A stretch of 64,000 nt of DNA from Oscillospiraceae bacterium (GCA_017406005.1 JAFQZI010000093.1:52884-116883), one strand, 5' to 3'; positions 44,536-53,953 are shown, counted from the stretch's first letter. Notes: generated by a model not told the origin, from the sequence alone. Program-made: numbers and translations.

Positions 44536-45045
44536 ATGACAAGTACAGATCAGAAACTTTATACATGGCTGGCGGTCATTGTGATTACTGGTATCATTAT
44601 TTGTGTGATTATTTTGAAAAAACAAAAGGAACAGCGGGAGCGGCAGAAAGCGGTAAAGGAGCAGGGAAAAGCCGAAGCTTCGACTACCCGATCTGCAGCG
44701 GCGCCATCACGATCGTCTGAACCTGTAAGAGGATCCTTGTTCGCGGACGAAATCGACCTGAAACAGGTCCTGGATTCAGAAGACCTGCGGCTTCTGTCCA
44801 CAGATTTGAGCTGCCTTGCAGATAAACTCACAGCACAGAATAGAGAGATCGATGAGATCAAAGTTGTCCGGGTTGTCAGTGAACTGGTTTCAAGGACCGG
44901 CGTCATACCGAAACAGGCGCTGAATCTGTGCGTGGCTGCTGCATAGGATATGGTGGATAGCGTCGCTGCCACTTTCGGTCTTTCCATGGGCGGACATAAT
45001 GCAATGCTGGAAAAGCTGAAGAAGCTGCAGGAAGAATATCAGTAA
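44536..45045 (+). pseudogene. membrane-anchored protein gene with an in-frame TAG
   Basis: ATG at 44536 follows GGAGAGG. The first 136 codons encode a membrane segment (WLAVIVITGIIICVIIL), a basic coiled linker and a helical domain ending LNLCVAAA, then TAG at 44944-44946. The same frame continues with DMVDSVAATFGLSMGGHNAM and LEKLKKLQEEYQ to TAA at 45043. The extension looks like coding sequence, so a single base change probably created the stop. The short form may still be made. TAG is used as a normal stop elsewhere (11922, 63588), so recoding is unlikely. Confidence 0.7.
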
Positions 45046-45061
45046 GGAAACAGGAGAAAAG

Positions 45062-45127
45062 ATGGGGCTGTTTGATCCGGTTCGGATGACAGACAACAAT
45101 TCAAAACAGGCTACATCTCCTTTTTAA
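45062..45127 (+). CDS. 21-codon MGLF stub
   Basis: ATG at 45062 follows CAGGAGA and encodes MGLFDPVRMTDNNSKQATSP plus F, then TAA. The opening matches the MGLFxP start of the HEAT-like proteins and of the 42505 gene. It is either the remnant of a truncated family member or a short leader peptide. About 210 AT-rich bases follow before the next gene, with a weak TTGTGA/TAAAAT promoter candidate near 45190-45216. Confidence 0.5.
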   Translation: MGLFDPVRMTDNNSKQATSPF

Positions 45128-45337
45128 TATAAGAGGCAGACTTAATAATTTGTTCTACGATGATTGACAGAATAATGCAAGAAAATTTTGTGAGCATCAA
45201 AAGGACACTTAAAATAATAATTACGTAAACAAAATTAAGTTAATGGTATTATGAAACAAGGATTGGATCATTTGAGTCTATACAGGTTTGTCGGGATGAT
45301 CTCTTCGGAAACTGTAATAAATTGAAAGTGAGGATAT

Positions 45338-47176
45338 ATGACAATGAAAAAACTGATAGCAATCCTATTATGTGCTGTGCTGCTGGCAGGGATGACAACT
45401 GCCTTTGCAGATGGGGAGAGCTGGATCTGCTCTGAATGCGGGAAGGAAAGCAACGGAAACTTCTGCCCGTATTGCGGAGCAAAGAAACCGGAAACGAAAA
45501 TAACCTGTTCTTCCTGCGGGGAAGTATATCCTTTGGATCTGGGTTATGCTTTCTGCCCGAACTGCGGGGCGGCTCTGGAGAAACAGGAAGAAGAACCCAC
45601 GAAAGAGACCATTTCCTGTTCCGTCAACTTTTGCATCTGGAACATGAAAACCGATCATCTTGTAACATATGTCGATGAAAATGAAATGACGGAGGAAACT
45701 CTTCCTGCCGGACATGTTTACGGACCAAGACTGACTGTCAAAAACCTCTCCGAAAAAACAATCAGACCAGTGATTACAGCTATCTTAAATGGCGAAGAGT
45801 TTACCTGGGAACAAATGGAGATTGGTAAATCGGAAGAATGGTCGTTTGTTATAACAGAGAATTCTCCGGCGGGCGAATATGACTATAAATTTTTTGTGGA
45901 TGGAAAAGAAGCGGCTTCCGGGCATTACACAGTGAAGAGTGAAGGACCGCTCAGTAAAGATGCGCCGGTGATTGAATCTGTTATTCTGATGGGCAGTAAA
46001 GTTATCGTCCAGTGGAAGGAAGTTCCCGGAGCGGAAAACTATACAGTTTATCGGTCTGAGGATAATGAGAATTACAGCAAGATAGGCCTTACCATTCCAC
46101 GGACATCGTATACCTGCAAAACCTGCGAAGAGGGGAAGACCTATTTCTTCAAAGTGAGCGCAACCGGTTACGATGGGACAGAAGGCCCCATGAGCAGGGC
46201 AAAAAGCATCGATATCCCGGTTGATGTGTTGTCACAGGAGAAAACGCAGACAAAAGAGCCAAAGCCGACTGTGACACCTTCACCGGAGCCGACGGTTGCT
46301 CCTGCACCGGAACCAACACCCGAACCTACTTCTGAACCGACTCCAACTCCTGAAGATATCCTGACAGCCGGGGAAAACGGGACTGTTCGGCTGGAAATGG
46401 GATCAGGGCCGGTCGTGACGCTTACTCCTGCAGAAGCAAGCGCATTCTGGAAACAGAGTGATAAAGTCAGCGTGCGGACACGAATCGGAGATACAAACCT
46501 GAACAACGGAGCCACTGCGACAGCCGGAAGCAGCCTTCTGCTGAGCACTATGAAGAATACCAAACAATATTCCATGCCTATGGCGGCTTTCTTCTGGAAA
46601 GGTGACCTTTCAGGAGATGAAGCGGCAGGCGCAATCGGAAAAATCGCAAGATCCACCGTCCTCCAGTTGGATGGGAAATCCTATTCACCTAAAGTGGCCT
46701 GGAGTACGGATGAGATGGGCTGCTTCATCTTCGACTGTCCGGAACTGCCAAAACAGACGCCGGTTTTCAAAGTACAGGATAAGAAGCTCATAATTTCCTA
46801 TGAATTGCCGACAGAGAAAGAAGCCCCGGTGAACGACAAGCCGATCACACTTCACGTCAAGACAGCCAAATATTCTTTTGATGCTACAGTTGCCGATGTA
46901 ACAATTGAAGACGGCGAACTGCATGTAAGCATGGAGATCAAAAATAACGATAAATGGGCATTCGAGTATAATCCTCCTTTGTGCTATGCACTGATAAACG
47001 GGAAAAAGTATGAAGTGGAGACCTATAATGCGACACAGCATGTTGACACAAAGGGGATAACACTAAGTTCGCTGACCTACAATATCCCTTATAAGTCAGA
47101 TGCGCTTCCCGATCAGATCCTGATGGATGGATCTGGTAAAGGCGACTATCAGGTCATCTGGATCAATCCTGCATAA
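45338..47176 (+). CDS. secreted double zinc-ribbon, fibronectin III protein
   Basis: 612 residues; start at 45338 (MTMKK) or 45344, both served by GTGAGG. Signal peptide, then two ribbons at about residues 30-80 (CSECG/CPYCG and CSSCG/CPNCG). A CARDB-like beta domain spans about 90-200 and a fibronectin III-like domain about 207-295 (IVQWKEVPGAENYTVYRS ... YFFKVSATGYDG). A PEPT-rich linker near 310-345 follows, with two further beta domains. The ribbon layout equals that of 34108-35853. Probably an extracellular binding protein. Cysteines in ribbon spacing outside the membrane are the notable feature. Confidence 0.78.
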   Translation: MTMKKLIAILLCAVLLAGMTTAFADGESWICSECGKESNGNFCPYCGAKKPETKITCSSCGEVYPLDLGYAFCPNCGAALEKQEEEPTKETISCSVNFCIWNMKTDHLVTYVDENEMTEETLPAGHVYGPRLTVKNLSEKTIRPVITAILNGEEFTWEQMEIGKSEEWSFVITENSPAGEYDYKFFVDGKEAASGHYTVKSEGPLSKDAPVIESVILMGSKVIVQWKEVPGAENYTVYRSEDNENYSKIGLTIPRTSYTCKTCEEGKTYFFKVSATGYDGTEGPMSRAKSIDIPVDVLSQEKTQTKEPKPTVTPSPEPTVAPAPEPTPEPTSEPTPTPEDILTAGENGTVRLEMGSGPVVTLTPAEASAFWKQSDKVSVRTRIGDTNLNNGATATAGSSLLLSTMKNTKQYSMPMAAFFWKGDLSGDEAAGAIGKIARSTVLQLDGKSYSPKVAWSTDEMGCFIFDCPELPKQTPVFKVQDKKLIISYELPTEKEAPVNDKPITLHVKTAKYSFDATVADVTIEDGELHVSMEIKNNDKWAFEYNPPLCYALINGKKYEVETYNATQHVDTKGITLSSLTYNIPYKSDALPDQILMDGSGKGDYQVIWINPA

Positions 47177-47247
47177 AAATATATGTAACTGTTCAAAACC
47201 TTGTGAAGGGGTAAAAGTGAATCTTGACAGATTATCAAAGGATGTAA

Positions 47248-47325
47248 ATGAGAATTGCCGTGCTGCTTACATTGGTTGTACTCTCTTATTATGGAATTTC
47301 TGTTTTCAATGGGAATTATATCTGA
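47248..47325 (+). CDS. possible 25-residue hydrophobic peptide
   Basis: A short frame, MRIAVLLTLVVLSYYGISVF followed by NGNYI and TGA, has AAAGGA about 6 bases before its ATG. It is a single hydrophobic segment and may be a leader-like or toxin-like peptide or a remnant of a signal peptide. It lies in the gap before the lipoprotein gene. Confidence 0.3.
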   Translation: MRIAVLLTLVVLSYYGISVFNGNYI

Positions 47326-47356
47326 CCGTTTTTCGTTAAACAGGGGGAGGCTCAGT

Positions 47357-48622
47357 ATGAAGAGGATATTTGCAGGTTTGATGCTCCTACTGCTGATGTT
47401 GCTGCTGACCGCCTGCGGGAAAGAAGCTCCGGCACCGATACCAATACCGACGTCCATCCCCTATACGCCGGAGCCGGAATTTGACCGGGATGCAGCGGTT
47501 TTCGGTGGTGATGTGAGCATGACAGATCTGTCGGACTATGCCTTGGAATTCAAAACAGTAGGCTTAAAGTACTATGATGATAGGGGCTCTTTTCATATGC
47601 CTAATATCAATAAGCTCCGGGAGGTTCTGCAGGGGAAAAATGTGCGACAGCTCCGGCTGGATGCAATAGACAATCTGATCCGTTCAAATATTGGGAAAAT
47701 CGAATTAGGCCGCTTCGGACTCCTTACCTGGGATCTCACTGAAAAGGATGCCGGGATACTCGCAGAAATGGAAAATTGCCGGGCTCTGGTCTATTATGAT
47801 TCGGGAAACTGGCCGCTGCCTGGAAATATCGACTGGCCTTATCTGCGTTCGCTGTCGGTCACTTCCTCGCAGCTGAGCAAATTTGAGTCTCCGGTTTCCA
47901 AAATATTCCCAGTACTCAGAGAGCTGATCATCCGTTATGATATGCTCGATACACTTGAACTGGCGGCTATCGGACTGCCTGAAACATTGGAAAGTATTGA
48001 GGTCAGCATCAAAGAAGGAGATATGAAAGAGGTTCCTGCTTTATACACCGCACTGACGGCGAAGACCATCCCCTCCATACAGTTTATCAACGGAAGAACT
48101 GCCGCCAGCTTTGATCCAGTGATCACAGATCAGCAAAGGACTGTGTATGAAAGGAATCTGTATCTGTCAGACATCATCAGCAAGGTTGATGAGGCTCTCA
48201 GCGAAAACCGCGGGAGCATTGTCAGCCAGAAAAAACCCCAGATCAGTGAACTTCAGCTGCCAGAGGGGACGAAGATCATGTGCATCCATGAAGGAGACCT
48301 GAGTTCCTGTTCCTATGACGGCAATCATGAAAGGATCCGTGCGGCGCTCACGGAAGACCCGAAGGAATGTAACGTGCTGTTTATCTCACGTTTTAGTTAT
48401 TTCACGGATCCGAATGTCAGAGTCGTCGGTGCGACAGGTTCTTCCCCAGGCGGTGGTTCAGTAAATAGTCTTGTCGCAGTAGATATGGCTTCTGGGGATA
48501 TTTACTACGATACGATGAATGTCTCCGGTTACTTCTATGGTGCGCTGTCTGATCAGCAGCAGAAAAATAATACACTGTTTCTCGAAAAAGGTCTCTGGGG
48601 CTTTATCGAGCCGCTCTTCTGA
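47357..48622 (+). CDS. lipoprotein with leucine-rich-like repeats
   Basis: Start at 47357 (MKRIFAGLMLLLL) follows GGGGGAGG; the frame extends upstream without a good site. 421 residues. The lipobox LLTAC places the acylated cysteine at about residue 18. A Pro-rich spacer follows, then irregular LRR-like segments (REVLQGKNVRQLRLDAID, YLRSLSVTSSQLSKF, LRELIIRYDMLDTLEL). The C-terminal third has EGTKIMCIHEGDLSSCSYDG and a glycine-rich GATGSSPGGGSVNSLV. It is anchored to the outer face of the membrane. It differs from the three LRR proteins at 6-12 kb. Function unknown. Confidence 0.75.
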   Translation: MKRIFAGLMLLLLMLLLTACGKEAPAPIPIPTSIPYTPEPEFDRDAAVFGGDVSMTDLSDYALEFKTVGLKYYDDRGSFHMPNINKLREVLQGKNVRQLRLDAIDNLIRSNIGKIELGRFGLLTWDLTEKDAGILAEMENCRALVYYDSGNWPLPGNIDWPYLRSLSVTSSQLSKFESPVSKIFPVLRELIIRYDMLDTLELAAIGLPETLESIEVSIKEGDMKEVPALYTALTAKTIPSIQFINGRTAASFDPVITDQQRTVYERNLYLSDIISKVDEALSENRGSIVSQKKPQISELQLPEGTKIMCIHEGDLSSCSYDGNHERIRAALTEDPKECNVLFISRFSYFTDPNVRVVGATGSSPGGGSVNSLVAVDMASGDIYYDTMNVSGYFYGALSDQQQKNNTLFLEKGLWGFIEPLF

Positions 48623-48732
48623 AGACAAAGAACACCGGATAAAACAGGCAACTGATAGTAGGCGGTAGACGGGATTCATTAGGCAGTGGCGGCTGCTACA
48701 TGAATACTAAATGGGCAGGGGGAAAAACGACA

Positions 48733-50577
48733 ATGAAAAAATGGATTATATCAGGAATAGCTGTATTGGCTGCCGCAGTTGTGGTACTGTTTGTCGTAAT
48801 TCCAAAGCAAAAATATGCAAAAATGTACCATCAGGCGGAGGAGTATTATAATGCGGAGCAGTATGAGGAAGCTGCAGCATTGTTTAAAGAGGTTGCAAAG
48901 TCGGAGTTTGGAGAAGACGATTCCAACCGCCGTTGGACCGATGCCATGAAAAAGCTTGCAGAGGCAAGAGAGGCAGAAGGTGACTGGACCGGGGCTGTGG
49001 AAGCATATGCTCCGCTGAAGGGATACAGTGTGTTGACCAGGAAAACTGTACACAGCTTTGCATCGGAATATGTGAACGCACTGATTATGCGGGCACTGGA
49101 TATGGCCGGGAACGGTGATGTTGATGGGGCGATCGGGTCACTTGACGATGTGCTGGAGCATAAAGGAGAACATGGGTTGTCGTCTTATGATGACTGTATT
49201 CAGGAAGGCAAAGCCCGTGTATATGTGGCAGCAAAACAGTACGGTAAGGCGGAAGAGATCTATGAGAACCTCATAGAGAAGAATAAATACGATACAGGAT
49301 ACCGGTACAATTACGAAGCGTGCCTTTATGAGCATTCCAAGCAGGAAAAAGAAAACGGGAACGAAGTGAAAGCGGAAGAGCTTCTGCAAAGCGCGATAGA
49401 CCTCTATGGGGAAGAATGCGAGTATGCACCGGTCAGAGAAGCCATCCTTATCCCCATAAAAGATCTTTTTGCAGCAGGTCGTTTGACGGAAAGCGTATCT
49501 GAAATATCAAAGATAAGCGGCCGCTATTATAAAGCAAACGAGATGCATGCGGAAACAGACCGGCTGAAAGAGGAAATCACGGAAGCATTTCTTACAGAAG
49601 GGGAATATGAAGAGCTCTATCGCAGCCAGCTCCGGGACAGATTTAAAGAGCATGGAGAGACAGACCGAAACATTGCAAAGGCATATTATCTTTGCTCCAC
49701 TGACAGAGGGGCTCTCGCAGATCAGCCTATCGGAGTTGCGGAGATGCTGAAGGCCTGGCCTGCGGACAGAGAACTGACAGCTGCAGATATGATACGCGAC
49801 CTTAACTATGCGGAAGGGGAGCCGAACCAGCAAGTACAGGAAGCATGTAGATTTGCGATTGACTATGCAAAGGATGTGAGCCTGGCAGCAGACTTTTTAA
49901 GCCTTGGTATGGATTTGAAAGCAGGAGGATCTTATGAAGGGACGGATGACCTTGTGCTTCAGAATGATATGAAAGAAGTTTTTCCCTGTGCTGAAATACA
50001 GGTCGCAAAGGCAAAAAACCTGTATGAAAGCGTATTTATCAAAACCTATGGGCAGATTGAGGATTTCCGGGCTACAGAACCGAGACCTGGTTATTATGTT
50101 GTTGTTTCTGCGGCTGATTCTGTCCTTGCCAATCAAAAGCTGAGTCAGGGGAAAGTACTGATGGATGTTCTTTCAGAATACGCAGGGAATACTGTTCCTC
50201 TGCATGCTGTGGAAGATCCCAATACGGCGTCTTTTCTCCTGGTTCTGAACGGACAGTTCCGCGGGACTGGAACCTATGGACTGATCCCGGTGATGGGCGG
50301 TGCGATGACAGAGTATTACGGATATACTGAAGATCTGGACTATGAGCTTTGGGATACGGTTACGGGAACAATGATAGCTTCCGGGCATGTGGATGGACCT
50401 TCCCATCTCACGTCCACGTTCTCACAGATTCCGGCATCTCAAAGGGACGAAGGGAAAAAGACGTTCTGGGTGGAATGCAGCAAACCCTGGATCGCTGAAG
50501 CTAAAGCGGGAGCGGAGGAGCTTAGGGAAGCCGCAGAAAACAATGCACAGAAGTTATGTAGTATGATCTGGAGGTAA
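48733..50577 (+). CDS. membrane-anchored TPR protein
   Basis: 614 residues from the ATG at 48733 (MKKWIISGIAVLAAAVVVLF), chosen for its signal-anchor and a GGGGG tract upstream; an ATG at 48700 has no ribosome site. After the anchor come TPR-like units (YHQAEEYYNAEQYEEAAALFKEV, AREAEGDWTGAVEAYAPL, DMAGNGDVDGAIGSLDDVL, QYGKAEEIYENLI) up to about residue 300. A C-terminal domain follows with EPRPGYYVVVSAADSVLANQ and YELWDTVTGTMIASGHV. The bulk should be outside the membrane. Such proteins usually act as scaffolds. The next lipoprotein starts 85 bases later. Confidence 0.75.
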   Translation: MKKWIISGIAVLAAAVVVLFVVIPKQKYAKMYHQAEEYYNAEQYEEAAALFKEVAKSEFGEDDSNRRWTDAMKKLAEAREAEGDWTGAVEAYAPLKGYSVLTRKTVHSFASEYVNALIMRALDMAGNGDVDGAIGSLDDVLEHKGEHGLSSYDDCIQEGKARVYVAAKQYGKAEEIYENLIEKNKYDTGYRYNYEACLYEHSKQEKENGNEVKAEELLQSAIDLYGEECEYAPVREAILIPIKDLFAAGRLTESVSEISKISGRYYKANEMHAETDRLKEEITEAFLTEGEYEELYRSQLRDRFKEHGETDRNIAKAYYLCSTDRGALADQPIGVAEMLKAWPADRELTAADMIRDLNYAEGEPNQQVQEACRFAIDYAKDVSLAADFLSLGMDLKAGGSYEGTDDLVLQNDMKEVFPCAEIQVAKAKNLYESVFIKTYGQIEDFRATEPRPGYYVVVSAADSVLANQKLSQGKVLMDVLSEYAGNTVPLHAVEDPNTASFLLVLNGQFRGTGTYGLIPVMGGAMTEYYGYTEDLDYELWDTVTGTMIASGHVDGPSHLTSTFSQIPASQRDEGKKTFWVECSKPWIAEAKAGAEELREAAENNAQKLCSMIWR

Positions 50578-50662
50578 ATATTATTTCATGAAAAAAGACT
50601 TCTCGGCAATGAAATCCATAGACATTCACTTTGCAGGGGCTGAGAGCAGGAAAGGAAAAAGA

Positions 50663-51901
50663 ATGAGACTGTTCAGATCAACCGAAAAAGGCAGGAAAAC
50701 AGGATGTGCAATCCTTGCCGCAATTCTTTTGACGGCATTGTGCGGATGCGAACAGCAGCAAAAAGTATCCTCTATCCGGCATGAGGAGCCTGTTTATCTT
50801 GGAGTGGGGGAACATGCTGTGCTGGAACTGGACAACATTCCGGAGGGAAAAACAGCAGAAGATTACAATTGGAGTGCTCTGAATGACATTGCTAAAGTTA
50901 CGGGAGGAGTTGCTACCGGAGTACAAACCTATCCGAGTTATCTTTCCGGGACGACAACTGTTACCGCAGAATTGAAATACAAAGGCACGACCTATCGGGA
51001 ATACTTCACAGTTGTGGTAGAAAAAACTGCCGAAAAAATAGAATTCAAATACCCGTCCATCACAATGCTGCGGGATGATATGATCTATCTCAGTTATGAG
51101 ACGGAACCGGAAACACTCAGCAAGGGGCAGAGGGTTATCTGGAACGTGAAAAACGAAGAAATTGTCGAACTGGCAGATGGATCTTCTCCAGTAAATGGAA
51201 TGGCAAGCAGTAATAAGAAGGTTAAAGCCGCAGGCACGGGAACTACAGAAATAACGGTGCAGACAAGAGGAGCGGAAGATATCTGCACGGTTAAAGTATT
51301 TGACATTCCTGAGACAGCGGACGAGAAGCTGGCCTATCTGTGTTCATGGCAGGACAGTTATGCAAGTGTTGGAGAATTACATCATTCTTCGGCACAGAGT
51401 GACAGGACTAAATCCTCAGGTGTTACAATCCTGGTTTCTGAACTTCCGGAAGACTTTGGAATGAAAAAAGCAGGAAAATACATGGTCATATGGGACTATG
51501 AGAGCAATTCAGGCAACGAAACTGCAAAAGCCTTACTGGATGGAAACCGGCTGCCGTATTCAGAGAAGGCATTCTGTGACTATACGGCTGCAATCCCATT
51601 GGAATTGCGCCCGGAAAATTGGAGTGATGTTGAGTTTATCATCTGCGTCAGAGAAGGAAAGCCTGTACAGCAAGGCCTCTATGAAGGCGGCGTGCGTGCA
51701 ATGGAGCGGGTGGTAGACATCACACTGGAGACAACAGACGGAGAGATTCTCGAAACACTGAGACATGTATACGGAGAACTGCCTGAAAAAATATATGTCA
51801 AGGAATCCGAGCCGCTGCCTGAGTTCTATTTCTCCTCAGCGCCGCTGCGCGACAAGGCAGAATCGTATTTGTCAAGCATTTTAATAGGATTGCAGCAATA
51901 A
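50663..51901 (+). CDS. lipoprotein with bacterial Ig-like domain, MRLF start
   Basis: 412 residues if it starts at 50663 (MRLFRSTEKGRKTG), preceded by AGGAAAGGA; the frame allows an ATG at 50588 with GGAGG at longer distance. The hydrophobic stretch CAILAAILLTALCGC gives a lipobox-like cleavage before a cysteine. Then a Big_2-like domain with VGEHAVLELDN and KGTTYREYFTVVVE, a second with VRGAEDICTVKVFD-type ending near residue 215, and a C-terminal part with PLELRPENWSDVEF. The MRLF opening resembles the MGLF starts of neighbours. Likely an extracytoplasmic lipoprotein. Confidence 0.7.
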   Translation: MRLFRSTEKGRKTGCAILAAILLTALCGCEQQQKVSSIRHEEPVYLGVGEHAVLELDNIPEGKTAEDYNWSALNDIAKVTGGVATGVQTYPSYLSGTTTVTAELKYKGTTYREYFTVVVEKTAEKIEFKYPSITMLRDDMIYLSYETEPETLSKGQRVIWNVKNEEIVELADGSSPVNGMASSNKKVKAAGTGTTEITVQTRGAEDICTVKVFDIPETADEKLAYLCSWQDSYASVGELHHSSAQSDRTKSSGVTILVSELPEDFGMKKAGKYMVIWDYESNSGNETAKALLDGNRLPYSEKAFCDYTAAIPLELRPENWSDVEFIICVREGKPVQQGLYEGGVRAMERVVDITLETTDGEILETLRHVYGELPEKIYVKESEPLPEFYFSSAPLRDKAESYLSSILIGLQQ

Positions 51902-51919
51902 GGGTAACAGCAAACAAGC

Positions 51920-51985
51920 CGAGAAGCATGGAATAAAAAGGAGAAGGAGACCGTTATGGGACTGTTCACACCAGCCTGGAAAGGC
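51920..51985 (+). repeat. 66-bp exact direct repeat over an MGLF gene start, copy 1
   Basis: This segment, from CGAGAAGCATGG through the ribosome site GGAGAAGGAGA to the codons for MGLFTPAWKG, is identical to 55910-55975. It covers about 36 bases upstream of the start codon and the first ten codons. The identity, including non-coding bases, indicates recent duplication or gene conversion. Confidence 0.92.
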
Positions 51986-53536
51986 GACGACGAAAAAAAG
52001 GCGATGGCCTATATTGAGAAATGTGAAAACCAGAAAAAACTGGCGCAAATTGTGAGGGAAAACCCTGGGTGGGGAGGCAAAAGAAGAGACGCCGCACTGA
52101 AGAAACTGACAGATCAGAAGGAATTACATAAAATCGTAATGGAAAGTGGCTATCTCGGCTGGAAGAGCGAAGAAGTCGTTTTCTTACATTTGACAGATCA
52201 GGAGTTATTAGCCGACATTGCATGGAGAGCAAAAGATCACCATTACAGGGATGAAGCGGCGAAACGGCTGACGGATCAGAAGGTTCTGGAGGAACTGGCG
52301 CAGAAATCTGACAGAGCTTCTGTTAGAGGAATTGCAGTCAACAGGCTTGAAAATCAGGAAGTGATTCAGCGGGTAGCAAAAAAGGATACAGACACAGGTG
52401 TTCACAGAGCGGCTCTGAATCGGATCAATGATGCGAATATCCGGCAGGAACTTGCTCTGAACGGGCCGGATCCTCAAAGCAGGATTACGGCAGTCAACAA
52501 TCTCATTGATCAGGCAAAGCTTGCGGATATGGCCAGGCTGGACACAGATGCTGGAGTACGGAAAGCAGCTATACTGAGACTCAATAATCAGGAGGTGCTG
52601 GCAGAATTGGCAGTGGGTGACAAAGACAAGGATGTGCGCTCTGCCGCTGTGTCGCAGCTCACTGAACAGGATACACTGGCGACCGTAGCACTGACAGAGC
52701 AGGATAACGGAATCCGGCTTGCTGCCGCTTCAAAGCTCACTAACCAGGAAATTCTTATGGAAATTGCCAAGTCAGACAAGGATGCCGGTGTACGGGAAAT
52801 TGCACGGAAGGGAATTACAGACAGAGATAAGCAGATTGAACTGTCCCTTTCTGATGATAGTTCTAATGCACGCATCTGGGGAGTTAATCATATTCCTCCT
52901 GATGATGAACGGCTACTCCACGTTGCAATGAAGGACAAGAATTATGCCGTACGTTATGCGGCAACAAAAAGAATGAAAGCCCCTGAGCTGCTGCGGCAGG
53001 CAGCTGCACAGGGACTCGATGGCACTGCGGAAAAGCTAACGGAGAAAGAAGATCTCTTATTTGCCGCAAAGCGGAACGGGAGCAAAGCTGTTTTGAAACG
53101 GATGCGGGAGCTGGGATACCTGGATGAGAAAACCCTGCAGGGCATCATAGAAGAAGCAGAATATGCAGACCTGTCCAATATCAGTTTAGAACTTGATAAG
53201 ACCAGATTCCTTGACGATCTCGAGAAAAAAAGGCTGTATTACTTCAGGACAGCCTATGAAACACGTGACGTAGCTATGCTCAGAAAAGAGCCGACGGAAG
53301 AATCTATAAAGGCCGCAATTCTCCTTTTGAGAGAATTTGGGAGAGACGGAACTTGGGATGGACCATCAGATCTTGCGTACAAATGCTCGCATTTTCTGCA
53401 CGACATGTACCGGCTGCATCCGGAACTTCGGGAAGCCATCAAAAAAGCCAACAGCTACAGCGTCAACGCGCATGAAGACCGTGGCGGATCCAGCTGCCAC
53501 GAAGATCACGGACCGCTTATTTTTGACTTCAAATAA
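51956..53536 (+). CDS. MGLF family HEAT-like repeat protein
   Basis: A 526-residue cytoplasmic protein with no signal peptide. It opens MGLFTPAWKGDDEKKAMAYI, then carries about ten units of exactly 26 residues such as RLTDQKVLEELAQKSD + RASVRGIAVN and RLNNQEVLAELAVGDK + DKDVRSAAVS, from about residue 45 to 340. This is a HEAT-like two-helix solenoid pattern. The C-terminus has HEDRGGSSCHEDHGPLIFDF, with a His/Cys cluster that could bind metal. Three paralogues are at 55946, 61210 and, partly, 54892. Such solenoids usually bind proteins or nucleic acid. Confidence 0.8.
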   Translation: MGLFTPAWKGDDEKKAMAYIEKCENQKKLAQIVRENPGWGGKRRDAALKKLTDQKELHKIVMESGYLGWKSEEVVFLHLTDQELLADIAWRAKDHHYRDEAAKRLTDQKVLEELAQKSDRASVRGIAVNRLENQEVIQRVAKKDTDTGVHRAALNRINDANIRQELALNGPDPQSRITAVNNLIDQAKLADMARLDTDAGVRKAAILRLNNQEVLAELAVGDKDKDVRSAAVSQLTEQDTLATVALTEQDNGIRLAAASKLTNQEILMEIAKSDKDAGVREIARKGITDRDKQIELSLSDDSSNARIWGVNHIPPDDERLLHVAMKDKNYAVRYAATKRMKAPELLRQAAAQGLDGTAEKLTEKEDLLFAAKRNGSKAVLKRMRELGYLDEKTLQGIIEEAEYADLSNISLELDKTRFLDDLEKKRLYYFRTAYETRDVAMLRKEPTEESIKAAILLLREFGRDGTWDGPSDLAYKCSHFLHDMYRLHPELREAIKKANSYSVNAHEDRGGSSCHEDHGPLIFDFK

Positions 53537-53552
53537 GGGGAGAGAAAACATT

Positions 53553-53744
53553 GTGGGACTGCTTAATGTTTTCAAAAAGAAAGAAAGGCCGGAAAAGGAA
53601 TCTGAGAAATAAGAAAAAACCATAGCTATAGCGGAACCACCGAAGCCTACGGAGCAGGCAAATGATGAAGGGAACGGACAGATCATCCATCGGCGGTATA
53701 CCGATGAAGACTTTAAGCATTGTATAAAGAAAAGGAGCCGCTGA
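53553..53744 (+). pseudogene. MGLL-start gene interrupted by TAA
   Basis: A GTG at 53553, with GGGGAGAG upstream, opens MGLLNVFKKKERPEKESEK, then TAA at 53610. The same frame goes on with EKTIAIAEPPKPTEQANDEG and IIHRRYTDEDFKHCIKKRSR to TGA at 53742. The extension has protein-like composition, so a nonsense mutation is likely. It follows the MGLF HEAT-like gene by 16 bases. Confidence 0.6.
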
Positions 53745-53926
53745 TGACAATTGCCGGCGCGACATTTTTTTCGGCGAGTGCCATAATTTTTAAATTTACC
53801 GAAAAAAATAAAGGGTAAAACCCACAAGAAAAAAGAGGCTTTTTGCAAAGGAAGATGAAAAAGACTTTTTGAAAAAGAAATTCTATAAATAGAATTACGT
53901 AACATAAGTTATGGAAACATAAAAAT
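53745..53926 (+). other. gene-poor stretch after the MGLL pseudogene
   Basis: An ATG overlapping the pseudogene stop (TGATG) opens only 24 codons (MTIAGATFFSASAIIFKFTE...). The rest is AT-rich with A- and T-runs and an imperfect TTTTTTTCGG/CCGAAAAAAA pairing near 53765-53808. I see no convincing gene; it looks like decayed coding DNA. Confidence 0.35.
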
Positions 53927-53953
53927 CTGCGCCACAGGAAAGCTGTGGCGCAG
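53927..53953 (-). terminator. palindromic terminator of the minus-strand DUF6273 gene
   Basis: CTGCGCCACAG (53927-53937) pairs with CTGTGGCGCAG (53943-53953), 11 bp with a 5-base loop, followed on the minus strand by ATTTTTA. A 27-base palindrome of similar sequence and the same size lies at 60989-61015. Confidence 0.75.

Noticed and set aside
44944-44946. Recoding of TAG as an amino acid
   Set aside because: TAG serves as an ordinary stop in other genes here (11922, 63588) and no recoding element is visible; a nonsense mutation is simpler.
52080-52860. CRISPR-like periodicity of 78 bases
   Set aside because: The period comes from 26-codon protein repeats in frame with diverged DNA; there are no identical repeats with variable spacers.
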